From assembly GCF_041381155.1 (NCBI RefSeq), contig NC_091134.1, positions 69,048,469-69,112,468 on the forward strand: a stretch of DNA of 64,000 nucleotides, written 5' to 3'. Source of the stretch: Argopecten irradians. Taxonomy: Eukaryota > Mollusca > Bivalvia > Pectinida > Pectinidae. Both the position numbers and the translations under genes were made by a program. Shown piece after piece: positions 11,459 to 32,990 of this stretch. The notes beneath the pieces are model-generated. The model did no database searches and was not told the DNA's origin. It saw nothing but the letters and a program-made list of their open reading frames with translations. The stretch's first letter is position 1. Each line of letters begins with the position of its first letter.

Positions 11459-14400
11459 GTATTGTTGATGTTGGACTGAATTGGTATGGTGTGTATGGTG
11501 AATTGGTATGGTGTATATTGTTGATGTTGGACTGAATTGGTATGGTGTGTATTGTTGATGTTGGACTGAATTGGTATGGTGTGTATTGTTGATGTTGGAC
11601 TGAATTGGTATGGTGTGTATTGTTGATGTTGGACTGAATTGGTATGGTGTGTATTGTTGATGTTGGACTGAATTGGTATGGTGTGTATTGTTGATGTTGG
11701 ACTGAATTGGTATGGTGTGTATTGTTGATGTTGGACTGAATTGGTATGGTGTGTATTGTTGATGTTGGACTGAATTGGTATGGTGTGTATTGTTGATGTT
11801 GGACTGAATTGGTATGGTGTGTATTGTTTGATGTTGACTGAATTGGTATGGTGTGTATTGTTGATGTTGGACTGAATTGGTATGTGTGTGTATTGTTGAT
11901 GTTGGACTGAATTGGTATGGTGTGTATTGTTGATGTTGGACTGAATTGGTATGGTGTGTATTGTTGATGTTGGACTGAATTGGTATGGTGTGTATTGTTG
12001 ATGTTGGACTGAATTGGTATGGTGTGTATTGTTGATGTTGGACTGAATTGGTATGGTGTGTATTGTTGATGTTGGACTGAATTGGTATGGTGTGTATTGT
12101 TGATGTTGGACTGAATTGGTATGGTGTGTATTGTTGATGTTGGACTGAATTGGTATGGTGTGTATTGTTGATGTTGGACTGAATTGGTATTGTGTGTATT
12201 GTTGATGTTGGACTGAATTGGTATGGTGTGTATTGTTGATGTTGGACTGAATTGGTATGGTGTGTATTGTTGATGTTGGACTGAATTGGTATGGTGTGTA
12301 TTGTTGATGTTGGACTGAATTGGTATGGTGTGTATTGTTGATGTTGGACTGAATTGGTATGGTGTGTATTGTTGATGTTGGACTGAATTGGTATGGTGTG
12401 TATTGTTGATGTTGGACTGAATTGGTATGGTGTGTATTGTTGATGTTGGACTGAATTGGTATGGTGTGTATTGTTGATGTTGGACTGAATTGGTATGGTG
12501 TGTATTGTTGATGTTGGACTGAATTGGTATGGTGTGTATTGTTGATGTTGGACTGAATGTGTATGGTGTGTATTGTTGATGTTGGACTGAATGTGTATGG
12601 TGTGTATTGTTGATGTTGGACTGAATTGATATGGTGTGTATTGTTGATGTTGGACTGAATGTGTATGGTGTGTATTGTTGATGTTGGACTGAATGTGTAT
12701 TGGTGTGTATTGTTGATGTTGGACTGAATTGGTATGGTGTGTATTGTTGATGTTGGACTGAATTGGTATGGTGTGTATTGTTGATGTTGGACTGAATTGG
12801 TATGGTGTGTATTGTTGATGTTGGACTGAATTGGTATGGTGTGTATTGTTGATGTTGGACTGAATTGGTATGGTGTGTATTGTTGATGTTGGACTGAATT
12901 GGTATGGTGTGTATTGTTGATGTTGGACTGAATTGGTATGGTGTGTATTGTTGATGTTGGACTGAATTGGTATGGTGTGTATTGTTGATGTTGGACTGAA
13001 TTGGTATGGTGTGTATTGTTGATGTTGGACTGAATTGGTATGGTGTGTATTGTTGATGTTGGACTGAATTGGTATGGTGTGTATTGTTGATGTTGGACTG
13101 AATTGTTGTATGTGTGTGTATTGTTGATGTTGGACTGAATTGGTATGGTGTGTATTGTTGATGTTGGACTGAATTTGTATGGTGTGTATTGTTGATGTTG
13201 GACTGAATTGGTATGGTGTGTATTGTTGATGTTGGACTGAATTGGTATGGGTGTGTATTGTTGATGTTGGACTGAATTGGTATGGTGTGTATTTGTTGAT
13301 GTTGGACTGAATTGGTATGGTGTGTATTGTTGATGTTGGACTGAATTGGTATGGTGTGTATTGTTGATGTTGGACTGAATTGGTATGGTGTGTATTGTTG
13401 ATGTTGGACTGAATTGGTATGGTGTGTATTGTTGATGTTGGACTGAATTGGTATGGTGTGTATTGTTGATGTTGGACTGAATTGGTATGGTGTGTGTTGT
13501 TGATGTTGGACTGAATTGGTATGGTGTGTATTGTTGATGTTGGACTGAATTGGTATGGTGTGTGTTGTTGATGTTGGACTGAATTGGTATGGTGTGTATT
13601 GTTGATGTTGGACTGAATTGGTATGGTGTGTATTGTTGATGTTGGACTGAATTGGTATGGTGTGTATTGTTGATGTTGGACTGAATTGGTATGGTGTGTA
13701 TTGTTGATGTTGGACTAAATTGGTATGGTGTGTATTGTTGATGTTGGACTGAATTGGTATGGTGTGTATTGTTGATGTTGGACTGAATTGGTATGGTGTG
13801 TATTGTTGATGTTGGACTGAATTGGTATGGTGTGTATTGTTGATGTTGGACTGAATTGGTATGGTGTGTATTGTTGATGTTGGACTGAATTGGTATGGTG
13901 TGTATTGTTGATGTTGGACTAAATTGGTATGGTGTGTATTGTTGATGTTGGACTGAATTGGTATGGTGTGTATTGTTGATGTTGGACTGAATTGGTATGG
14001 TGTGTATTGTTGATGTTGGACTGAATTGGTATGGTGTGTATTGTTGATGTTGGACTGAATTGGTATGGTGTGTGTTGTTGATGTTGGACTGAATGTGTAT
14101 GGTGTGTATTGTTGATGTTGGACGTTGAATGTTGTATGGTGTGTATTGTTGATGTTGGACTGAATTGGTATGGTGTGTATTGTTGATGTTGGACTGAATT
14201 GGTATGGTGTGTATTGTTGATGTTGGACTGAATTGGTATGGTGTGTATTGTTGATGTTGGACTGAATTGGTATGGTGTGTATTGTTGATGTTGGACTGAA
14301 TTGGTATGGTGTGTATTGTTGATGTTGGACTGAATTGGTATGGTGTGTATTGTTGATGTTGGACTGAATTGGTATGGTGTGTATTGTTGATGTTGGACTG

Positions 14401-17400
14401 AATTGGTATGGTGTGTATTGTTGATGTTGGACTGAATGTGTATGGTGTGTATTGTTGATGTTGGACTGAATTGGTATGGTGTGTATTGTTGATGTTGGAC
14501 TGAATTGGTATGGTGTGTATTGTTGATGTTGGACTGAATTGGTATGGTGTGTATTGTTGATGTTGGACTGAATTGGTATGGTGTGTATTGTTGATGTTGG
14601 ACTGAATTGGTATGGTGTGTATTGTTGATGTTGGACTGAATTGGTATGGTGTGTATTGTTGATGTTGGACTGAATTGGTATGGTGTGTATTGTTGATGTT
14701 GGACTGAATTGGTATGGTGTGTGTGTTGTTGATGTTGGACTGAATTGGTATGGTGTGTATTGTTGATGTTGGACTGAATTGGTATGGTGTGTATTGTTGA
14801 TGTTGGACTGAATTGGTATGGTGTGTATTGTTGATGTTGGACTGAATTGGTATGGTGTGTATTGTTGGTGTTGGACTGAATTGGTATGGTGTGTATTGTT
14901 GATGTTGGACTGAATTGGTATGGTGTGTATTGTTGATGTTGGACTGAATTGGTATGGTGTGTATTGTTGATGTTGGACTGAATTGGTATGGTGTGTATTG
15001 TTGATGTTGGACTGAATTGGTATGGTGTGTATTGTTGATGTTGGACTGAATTGGTATGGTGTGTATTGTTGATGTTGGACTGAATTGGTATGGGTGTGTA
15101 TTGTTGATGTTGGACTGAATTGGTATGGTGTGTATTGTTGATGTTGGACTGAATTGGTATGTGTTGTGATGTTGTTGATGTGTGATGTTGATGTACTGAA
15201 TTGGTATGGTGTGTATTGTTGATGTTGGACTGAATTGGTATGGGTGTATTGTTGATGTTGGACTGAATTGGTATGGTGTGTATTGTTGATGTTGGACTAA
15301 ATTGGTATGGTGTGTATTGTTGATGTTGGACTGAATTGGTATGGTGTGTATTGTTGATGTTGGACTGAATTGGTATGGTGTGTATTGTTGATGTTGGACT
15401 GAATTGGTATGGTGTGTATTGTTGATGTTGGACTGAATTGTTGGTATGGTGTGTATTGTTGATGTTGGACTGAATTGGTATGGTGTGTATTGTTGATGTT
15501 GGACTGAATTGGTATGGTGTGTATTGTTGATGTTGGACTGAATTGGTATGGTGTGTATTGTTGATGTTGGACTGAATTGGTATGGTGTGTATTGTTGATG
15601 TTGGACTGAATTGGTATGGTGTGTATTGTTGTTGTTGGACTGAATTGGTATGGTGTGTATTGTTGATGTTGGACTGAATTGGTATGGTGTGTATTGTTGA
15701 TGTTGGACTGAATTGGTATGGTGTGTATTGTTGATGTTGGACTGAATTGGTATGGTGTGTATTGTTGATGTTGGACTGAATTGGTATGGTGTGTATTGTT
15801 GATGTTGGACTGAATTGGTATGGTGTGTGTTGTTGATGTTGGACTGAATTGGTATGGTGTGTATTGTTGATGTTGGACTGAATTGGTATGGTGTGTATTG
15901 TTGATGTTGGACTGAATTGGTATGGTGTGTATTGTTGATGTTGGACTGAATTGGTATGGTGTGTATTGTTGATGTTGGACTGAATTGGTATGGTGTGTAT
16001 TGTTGATGTTGGACTGAATTGGTATGGTGTGTATTGTTGATGTTGGACTGAATTGGTATGGTGTGTATTGTTGATGTTGGACTGAATTGGTATGGTGTGT
16101 ATTGTTGATGTTGGACTGAATTGGTATGGTGTGTATTGTTGATGTTGGACTGAATTGGTATGGTGTGTATTGTTGATGTTGGACTGAATTGGTATGGTGT
16201 GTATTGTTGATGTTGGACTAAATTGGTATGGTGTGTATTGTTGATGTTGGACTGAATTGGTATGGTGTGTATTGTTGATGTTGGACTGAATTGGTATGGT
16301 GTGTATTGTTGATGTTGGACTGAATTGGTAAGGTGTGTATTGTTGATGTTGGACTGAATTGGTATGGTGTGTATTGTTGATGTTGGACTGAATTGGTATG
16401 GTGTGTATTGTTGATGTTGGACTGAATTGGTATGGTGTGTATTGTTGATGTTGGACTGAATTGGTATGGTGTGTGTTGATTGTTGATGTGTATTGTTGAT
16501 GTTGGACTGAATTGGTATGGTGTGTATTGTTGATGTTGGACTGAATTGGTATGGTGTGTATTGTTGATGTTGGACTAAATTGGTATGGTGTGTATTGTTG
16601 ATGTTGGACTGAATTGGTATGGTGTGTATTGTTGATGTTGGACTGAATTGGTATGGTGTGTATTGTTGATGTTGGACTGAATTGGTATGGTGTGTATTGT
16701 TGATGTTGGACTGAATTGGTATGGTGTGTATTGTTGATGTTGGACTGAATTGGTATGGTGTGTATTGTTGATGTTGGACTGAATTGGTATGGTGTGTATT
16801 GTTGATGTTGGACTGAATTGGTATGGTGTGTATTGTTGATGTTGGACTGAATTGGTATTGTGTGTGATGATTGTTGATGTTGGACTGAATTGGACTATTG
16901 TTGTGTGTATTGTTGATGTTGGACTGAATTGGTATGGTGTGTATTGTTGATGTTGGACTGAATTGGTATGGTGTGTATTGTTGATGTTGGACTGAATTGG
17001 TATGGTGTGTATTGTTGATGTTGGACTGAATTGGTATGGTGTGTATTGTTGATGTTGGACTGAATTGGTATGGTGTGTATTGTTGATGTTGGACTGAATT
17101 GGTATGGTGTGTATTGTTGATGTTGGACTGAATTGGTATGTGTGTGTATTGTTGATGTTGGACTGAATTGGTATGGTGTGTATTGTTGATGTTGGACTGA
17201 ATTGGTATGGTGTGTATTGTTGATGTTGGACTGAATTGGTATGGTGTGTATTGTTGATGTTGGACTGAATTGGTATGGTGTGTATTGTTGATGTTGGACT
17301 GAATTGGTATGGTGTGTATTGTTGATGTTGGACTGAATTGGTATGGTGTGTATTGTTGATGTTGGACTGAATTGGTATGGTGTGTATTGTTGATGTTGGA

Positions 17401-20400
17401 CTGAATTGGTATGGTGTGTATTGTTGATGTTGGACTGAATTGGTATGGTGTGTATTGTTGATGTTGGACTGAATTGGTATGGTGTGTGTATTGTTGATGT
17501 TGGACTGAATTGGTATGGTGTGTATTGTTGATGTTGGACTGAATTGGTATGGTGTGTATTGTTGATGTTGGACTGAATTGGTATGGTGTGTATTGTTGAT
17601 GTTGGACTGAATTGGTATGGTGTGTATTGTTGATGTTGGACTGAATTGGTATGGTGTGTATTGTTGATGTTGGACTGAATTGGTATGGTGTGTATTGTTG
17701 ATGTTGGACTGAATTGGTATGGTGTGTATTGTTGATGTTGGACTGAATTGGTATGGTGTGTATTGTTGATGTTGGACTGAATTGGTATGGTGTGTATTGT
17801 TGATGTTGGACTGAATTGGTATGGTGTGTATTGTTGATGTTGGACTGAATTGGTATGGTGTGTATTGTTGATGTTGGACTGAATTGGTATGGTGTGTATT
17901 GTTGATGTTGGACTGAATGGTATGGTGTGTATTGTTGTGTTGGACTGAATTGTATGGTGTGTATTGTTGTTGGACTGAATTGGTATGGTGTGTATTGTTG
18001 ATGTTGGACTGAATTGGTATGGTGTGTATTGTTGATGTTGGACTGAATTGGTATGGTGTGTATTGTTGATGTTGGACTGAATTGGTATGGTGTGTATTGT
18101 TGATGTTGGACTGAATTGGTATGGTGTGTGTATTGTTGATGTTGGACTGAATTGGTATGGTGTGTGTTGTTGATGTTGGACTGAATTGGTATGGTGTGTA
18201 TTGTTGATGTTGGACTGAATTGGTATGGTGTGTATTGTTGATGTTGGACTGAATTGGTATGGTGTGTATTGTTGATGTTGGACTGAATTGGTATGGTGTG
18301 TATTGTTGATGTTGGACTGAATTGGTATGGTGTGTATTGTTGATGTTGGACTGAATTGGTATGGTGTGTTGTTGATGTTGATGTTGGACTGAATTGGTAT
18401 GGTGTGTATTGTTGATGTTGGACTGAATTGGTATGGTGTGTATTGTTGATGTTGGACTGAATTGGTATGGTGTGTATTGTTGATGTTGGACTGAATTGGT
18501 ATGGTGTGTATTGTTGATGTTGGACTGAATTGGTATGGTGTGTATTGTTGATGTTGGACTGAATTGGTATGGTGTGTATTGTTGATGTTGGACTGAATTG
18601 GTATGGTGTGTATTGTTGATGTTGGACTGAATTGGTATGGTGTGTATTGTTGATGTTGGACTGAATTGGTATGGTGTGTATTGTTGATGTTGGACTGAAT
18701 TGGTATGGTGTGTATTGTTGATGTTGGACTGAATTGGTATGGTGTGTATTGTTGTTGATGTTGGACTGAATTGGTATGGTGTGTATTGTTGATGTTGGAC
18801 TGAATTGGTATGGTGTGTATTGTTGATGTTGGACTGAATTGGTATGGTGTGTATTGTTGATGTTGGACTGAATTGGTATGGTGTGTATTGTTGATGTTGG
18901 ACTGAATTGGTATGGTGTGTGTTGTTGATGTTGGACTGAATGTGTATGGTGTGTATTGTTGATGTTGGACTGAATTGGTATGGTGTGTATTGTTGATGTT
19001 GGACTGAATTGGTATGGTGTGTATTGTTGATGTTGGACTGAATTGGTATGGTGTGTATTGTTGATGTTGGACTGAATTGGTATGGTGTGTATTGTTGATG
19101 TTGGACTGAATTGGTATGGTGTGTATTGTTGATGTTGGACTGAATTGGTATGGTGTGTATTGTTGATGTTGGACTGAATTGGTATGGTGTGTATTGTTGA
19201 TGTTGGACTGAATTGGTATGGTGTGTATTGTTGATGTTGGACTGAATTGGTATGGTGTGTATTGTTGATGTTGGACTGAATTGGTATGGTGTGTATTGTT
19301 GATGTTGGACTGAATTGGTATGGTGTGTATTGTTGATGTTGGACTGAATTGGTATGGTGTGTATTGTTGATGTTGGACTGAATTGGTATGGTGTGTATTG
19401 TTGATGTTGGACTGAATTGGTATGGTGTGTATTGTTGATGTTGGACTAAATTGGTATGGTGTGTATTGTTGATGTTGGACTGAATTGGTATGGTGTGTAT
19501 TGTTGATGTTGGACTGAATTGGTATGGTGTGTATTGTTGATGTTGGACTGAATTGGTATGGTGTGTATTGTTGTTGTTGGACTGAATTGGTATGGTGTGT
19601 ATTGTTGATGTTGGACTGAATTGGTATGGTGTGTATTGTTGATGTTGGACTGAATTGGTATGGTGTGTATTGTTGATGTTGGACTCAATTGGTATGATTT
19701 GTATTGTTGATGTTGGACTGAATTGGTATGGTGTGTATTGTTGATGTTGGACTGAATGTGTATGGTGTGTATTGTTGATGTTGGACTGAATTGGTATGGT
19801 GTGTATTGTTGATGTTGGACTGAATTGGTATGGTGTGTATTGTTGATGTTGGACTGAATTGGTATGGTGTGTATTGTTGATGTTGGACTGAATTGGTATG
19901 GTGTGTATTGTTGATGTTGGACTAAATTGGTATGGTGTGTATTGTTGATGTTGGACTAATTGTATGGTGTGTATTGTTGATGTTGTGTTGTTGATGTTGG
20001 ACTGAATTGGTATGGTGTGTATTGTTGATGTTGGACTGAATTGGTATGGTGTGTATTGTTGATGTTGGACTGAATTGGTATGGTGTGTATTGTTGATGTT
20101 GATGTTGGACTGAATTGGTATGGTGTGTATTGTTGATGTTGGACTGAATTGGTATGGTGTGTATTGTTGATGTTGGACTGAATTGGTATGGTGTGTATTG
20201 TTGATGTTGGACTGAATTGGTATGGTGTGTATTGTTGATGTTGGACTGAATTGGTATGGTGTGTATTGTTGATGTTGGACTGAATTGGTATGGTGTGTAT
20301 TGTTGATGTTGGACTGAATGTGTATGGTGTGTATTGTTGATGTTGGACTGAATTGGTATGGTGTGTATTGTTGATGTTGGACTGAATTGGTATGGTGTGT

Positions 20401-23400
20401 ATTGTTGATGTTGGACTGAATTGGTATGGTGTGTTTTGTTGATGTTGATGTTTGACTGAATTGGTATGGTGTGTATTGTTGATGTTGGACTGAATTGGTA
20501 TGGTGTGTATTGTTGATGTTGGACTGAATTGGTATGGTGTGTATTGTTGATGTTGGACTGAATTGGTATGGTGTGTATTGTTGATGTTGGACTGAATTGG
20601 TATGGTGTGTATTGTTGATGTTGGACTGAATTGGTATGGTGTGTATTGTTGATTTGGACTGAATGTATGTGTGTATTGTTGAATTGGATGAATTGTATGT
20701 GTGTATTGTTGATGTTGGACTGAATTGGTATGGTGTGTATTGTTGATGTTGGACTGAATTGGTATGGTGTATTGTTGATGTTGGACTGAATTGGTATGGT
20801 GTGTGTTGTTGATGTTGGACTGAATTGGTATGGTGTGTATTGTTGATGTTGGACTGAATTGGTATGGTGTGTATTGTTGATGTTGGACTGAATTGGTATG
20901 GTGTGTATTGTTGATGTTGGACTGAATTGGTATGGTGTGTATTGTTGATGTTGGACTGAATTGGTATGGTGTGTATTGTTGATGTTGGACTGAATTGGTA
21001 TGGTGTGTATTGTTGATGTTGGACTGAATTGGTATGGTGTGTATTGTTGATGTTGGACTGAATGTGTATGGTGTGTATTGTTGATGTTGGACTGAATTGG
21101 TATGGTGTGTATTGTTGATGTTGGACTGAATTGGTATGGTGTGTATTGTTGATGTTGGACTGAATTGGTATGGTGTGTGTTGTTGATGTTGGACTGAATT
21201 GGTATGGTGTGTATTGTTGATGTTGGACTGAATTGGTATGGTGTGTGTTGTTGATGTTGGACTGAATTGGTATGGTGTGTATTGTTGATGTTGGACTGAA
21301 TTGGTATGGTGTGTATTGTTGATGTTGGACTGAATTGGTATGGTGTGTATTGTTGATGTTGGACTGAATTGGTATGGTGTGTATTGTTGATGTTGGACTG
21401 AATTGGTATGGTGTGTATTGTTGATGTTGGACTGAATTGGTATGGTGTGTATTGTTGATGTTGGACTGAATTGGTATGGTGTGTATTGTTGATGTTGGAC
21501 TGAATTGGTATGGTGTGTATTGTTGATGTTGGACTGAATTGGTATGGTGTGTATTGTTGATGTTGGACTGAATTGGTATGGTGTGTATTGTTGATGTTGG
21601 ACTGAATTGGTATGGTGTGTGTATTGTTGATGTTGGACTGAATTGGTATGGTGTGTATTGTTGATGTTGGACTGAATTGGTATGTGTGTTTGTTGATGTT
21701 GGACTGAATTGGTATGGTGTGTATTGTTGATGTTGGACTGAATTGGTATGGTGTGTATTGTTGATGTTGGACTGAATTGGTATGGTGTGTATTGTTGATG
21801 TTGGACTGAATTGGTATGGTGTGTATTGTTGATGTTGGACTGAATTGGTATGGTGTGTATTGTTGATGTTGGACTGAATTGGTATGGTGTGTATTGTTGA
21901 TGTTGGACTGAATTGGTATGGTGTGTATTGTTGATGTTGGACTGAATTGGTATGGTGTGTATTGTTGATGTTGGACTGAATTGGTATGGTGTGTATTGTT
22001 GATGTTGGACTGAATTGGTATGGTGTGTATTGTTGATGTTGGACTGAATTGGTATGGTGTGTATTGTTGATGTTGGACTGAATTGGTATGGTGTGTATTG
22101 TTGATGTTGGACTGAATTGGTATGGTGTGTATTGTTGATGTTGGACTGAATTGGTATGGTGTTTATTGTTGATGTTGGACTGAATTGGTATGGTGTGTAT
22201 TGTTGATGTTGGACTGAATTGGTATGGTGTGTATTGTTGATGTTGGACTGAATTGGTATGGTGTGTATTGTTGATGTTGGACTGAATTGGTATGGTGTGT
22301 ATTGTTGATGTTGGACTGAATTGGTATGGTGTGTATTGTTGATGTTGGACTAATTGGTATGTGTGTATTGTTGATGTTGGATGAATTGGTATGGTGTGTA
22401 TTGTTGATGTTGGACTGAATTGGTATGGTGTGTATTGTTGATGTTGGACTGAATTGGTATGGTGTGTATTGTTGATGTTGGACTGAATTGGTATGGTGTG
22501 TATTGTTGATGTTGGACTGAATTGGTATGGTGTGTATTGTTGATGTTGGACTGAATTGGTATGGTGTGTATTGTTGATGTTGGACTGAATTGGTATGGTG
22601 TGTATTGTTGATGTTGGACTGAATGTGTATGGTGTGTATTGTTGATGTTGGACTGAATTGGTATGGTGTGTATTGTTGATGTTGGACTGAATTGGTATGG
22701 TGTGTATTGTTGATGTTGGACTGAATTGGTATGGTGTGTATTGTTGATGTTGGACTAAATTGGTATGGTGTGTATTGTTGATTTGATGTTGGACTGAATT
22801 GGTATGGTGTGTATTGTTGATGTGTTGGACTGAATTGGTATGGTGTGTATTGTTGATGTTGGACTGAATTGGTATGGTGTGTATTGTTGATGTTGGACTG
22901 AATTGGTATGTGTGTTTGTTGATGTTGGACTGAATGGTATGTGTATTGTTGATGTTGGACTGAATTGGTATGGTGTGTATTGTTGATGTTGGACTGAATT
23001 GGTATGGTGTGTATTGTTGATGTTGGACTGAATTGGTATGGTGTGTATTGTTGATGTTGGACTGAATTGGTATGGTGTGTATTGTTGATGTTGGACTGAA
23101 TTGGTATGGTGTGTATTGTTGATGTTGGACTGAATTGGTATGGTGTGTATTGTTGATGTTGGACTGAATTGGTATGGTGTGTATTGTTGATGTTGGACTG
23201 AATTGGTATGGTGTGTATTGTTGATGTTGGACTAATTGGTATGTGTTGTTGATGTTGGACTGAATTGGTATGGTGTGTATTGTTGATGTTGGACTGAATT
23301 GGTATGGTGTGTATTGTTGATGTTGGACTGAATTGGTATGGTGTGTATTGTTGATGTTGGACTGAATTGGTATGGTGTGTATTGTTGATGTTGGACTGAA

Positions 23401-23905
23401 TTGGTATGGTGTGTATTGTTGATGTTGGACTGAATTGGTATGGTGTGTATTGTTGATGTTGGACTGAATTGGTATGGTGTGTATTGTTGATGTTGGACTG
23501 AATTGGTATGGTGTGTATTGTTGATGTTGGACTGAATTGGTATGGTGTGTATTGTTGATGTTGGACTGAATTGGTATGGTGTGTATTGTTGATGTTGGAC
23601 TGAATTGGTATGGTGTGTATTGTTGATGTTGGACTGAATTGGTATGGTGTGTATTATTGATGTTGGACTGAATTGGTATGGTGTGTATTGTTGATGTTGG
23701 ACTAAATTGGTATGGTGTGTATTGTTGATGTTGGACTGAATTGGTATGGTGTGTATTATTGATGTTGGACTGAATAGGTATGGTGTGTGTTGTTGATATT
23801 AGACTGAATTGGTATGGTTTGGTTTGTATTGTTGATGTTGGACTAAATTGGTATGGTGAGTGTTGTTGATGTTTGATTAAATTGGTTTGGCACGTATTGT
23901 TGATG
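11459..23905. repeat. 34-bp satellite array, about 365 copies
   Basis: The unit is GGACTGAATTGGTATGGTGT plus GTATTGTTGATGTT (34 bp). It repeats with high identity for about 12.4 kb and decays over the last 200 bp or so. Common variants are ACTAAATT, GAATGTGTATGG, GTGTGTTGTTG and small indels, with scrambled spots near 15170, 16480, 16860, 19970 and 20650. The minus-strand unit lacks stop codons in all three frames, and 34 is one more than a multiple of three. The complement is therefore open for over 4000 codons as a 34-residue repeat (SNINNTHHTNSVQH and so on). This is a property of the unit, not evidence of a protein. The copy number may be collapsed or expanded by assembly. Confidence 0.97.
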
Positions 23906-24221
23906 AAACACCTAGGTTTTTGTAACCTTTTTACTTGCAAGATATGAAAAATATGAACCCTGAATTTAGTGTTTGTTGTCAATGTAGATATAGGATCTGA
24001 CACCATGCTGGTCAATATTTCCCGTTAATTATCAGTGAATGAAATTTGTTCTTGACGTATTCTTATCACGTATTATACCTACTTAAAATTATTTGCATAA
24101 TATATAGTTATCATAGAATTGCACAGAATATTCTGTGAACAAACTTACGTACCACGTTTTATTGTGGATGATAGTACGTGACTGATAGCATGGATTGGAA
24201 TCAATTAGAGTTTACAGCAAT
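23906..24221. other. Flank of the satellite / upstream region of the sulfotransferase gene
   Basis: The satellite fades by 23905. The following 316 bases should hold the sulfotransferase promoter and 5' UTR. No TATA box or initiator can be assigned safely. The frame upstream of 24222 opens at a TTG (24195), which is not a credible start. Confidence 0.4.
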
Positions 24222-32641
<8,420 letters not shown>

Positions 32642-32990
32642 CAATGACATACATAACTCATGGCATTTGGGAGGTTTTAAGTGGCAACACACAGGATTTC
32701 TCGCAAGCTTTGAAGACATCTTTGAGCTGTGAGCTCAAATGGATTTTAATTTCTTAACGGGATATTAAAAAATGAATAAGTAACAGTATCTTTGTAATTT
32801 TGTAACCATGCAATTTCTTGTCGTATTTTATTTTCTAAATATGAAATTAAATTGCATCATTTCAGTATAATTGTTTGTATATCCTGTCCCAGTCATCAAG
32901 TTGCTGAGTGTATCCGACCTTGTGTGGAGTGACGATGGGATTGTTACAGGGATAAACTACCGAGATGATTATCATATCACAGTATCGGCA
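32642..32990. other. Sulfotransferase 3' flank
   Basis: This should hold the 3' UTR. No unambiguous AATAAA lies near the stop; GAATAAG near 32775 is the nearest similar string. From about 32870 the sequence reads through a short frame without a recognisable domain and then merges into the minisatellite. Confidence 0.4.

Noticed and set aside
11431-24015. 4194-codon minus-strand open frame rich in Gln/Asn/His/Thr
   Set aside because: It is the 34-bp satellite read in its stop-free strand. All three frames of the unit are open, so length is no evidence of coding.
24195-24221. Nine-residue N-terminal extension of the sulfotransferase
   Set aside because: It opens at TTG, not ATG. The ATG at 24222 gives a normal family N terminus.
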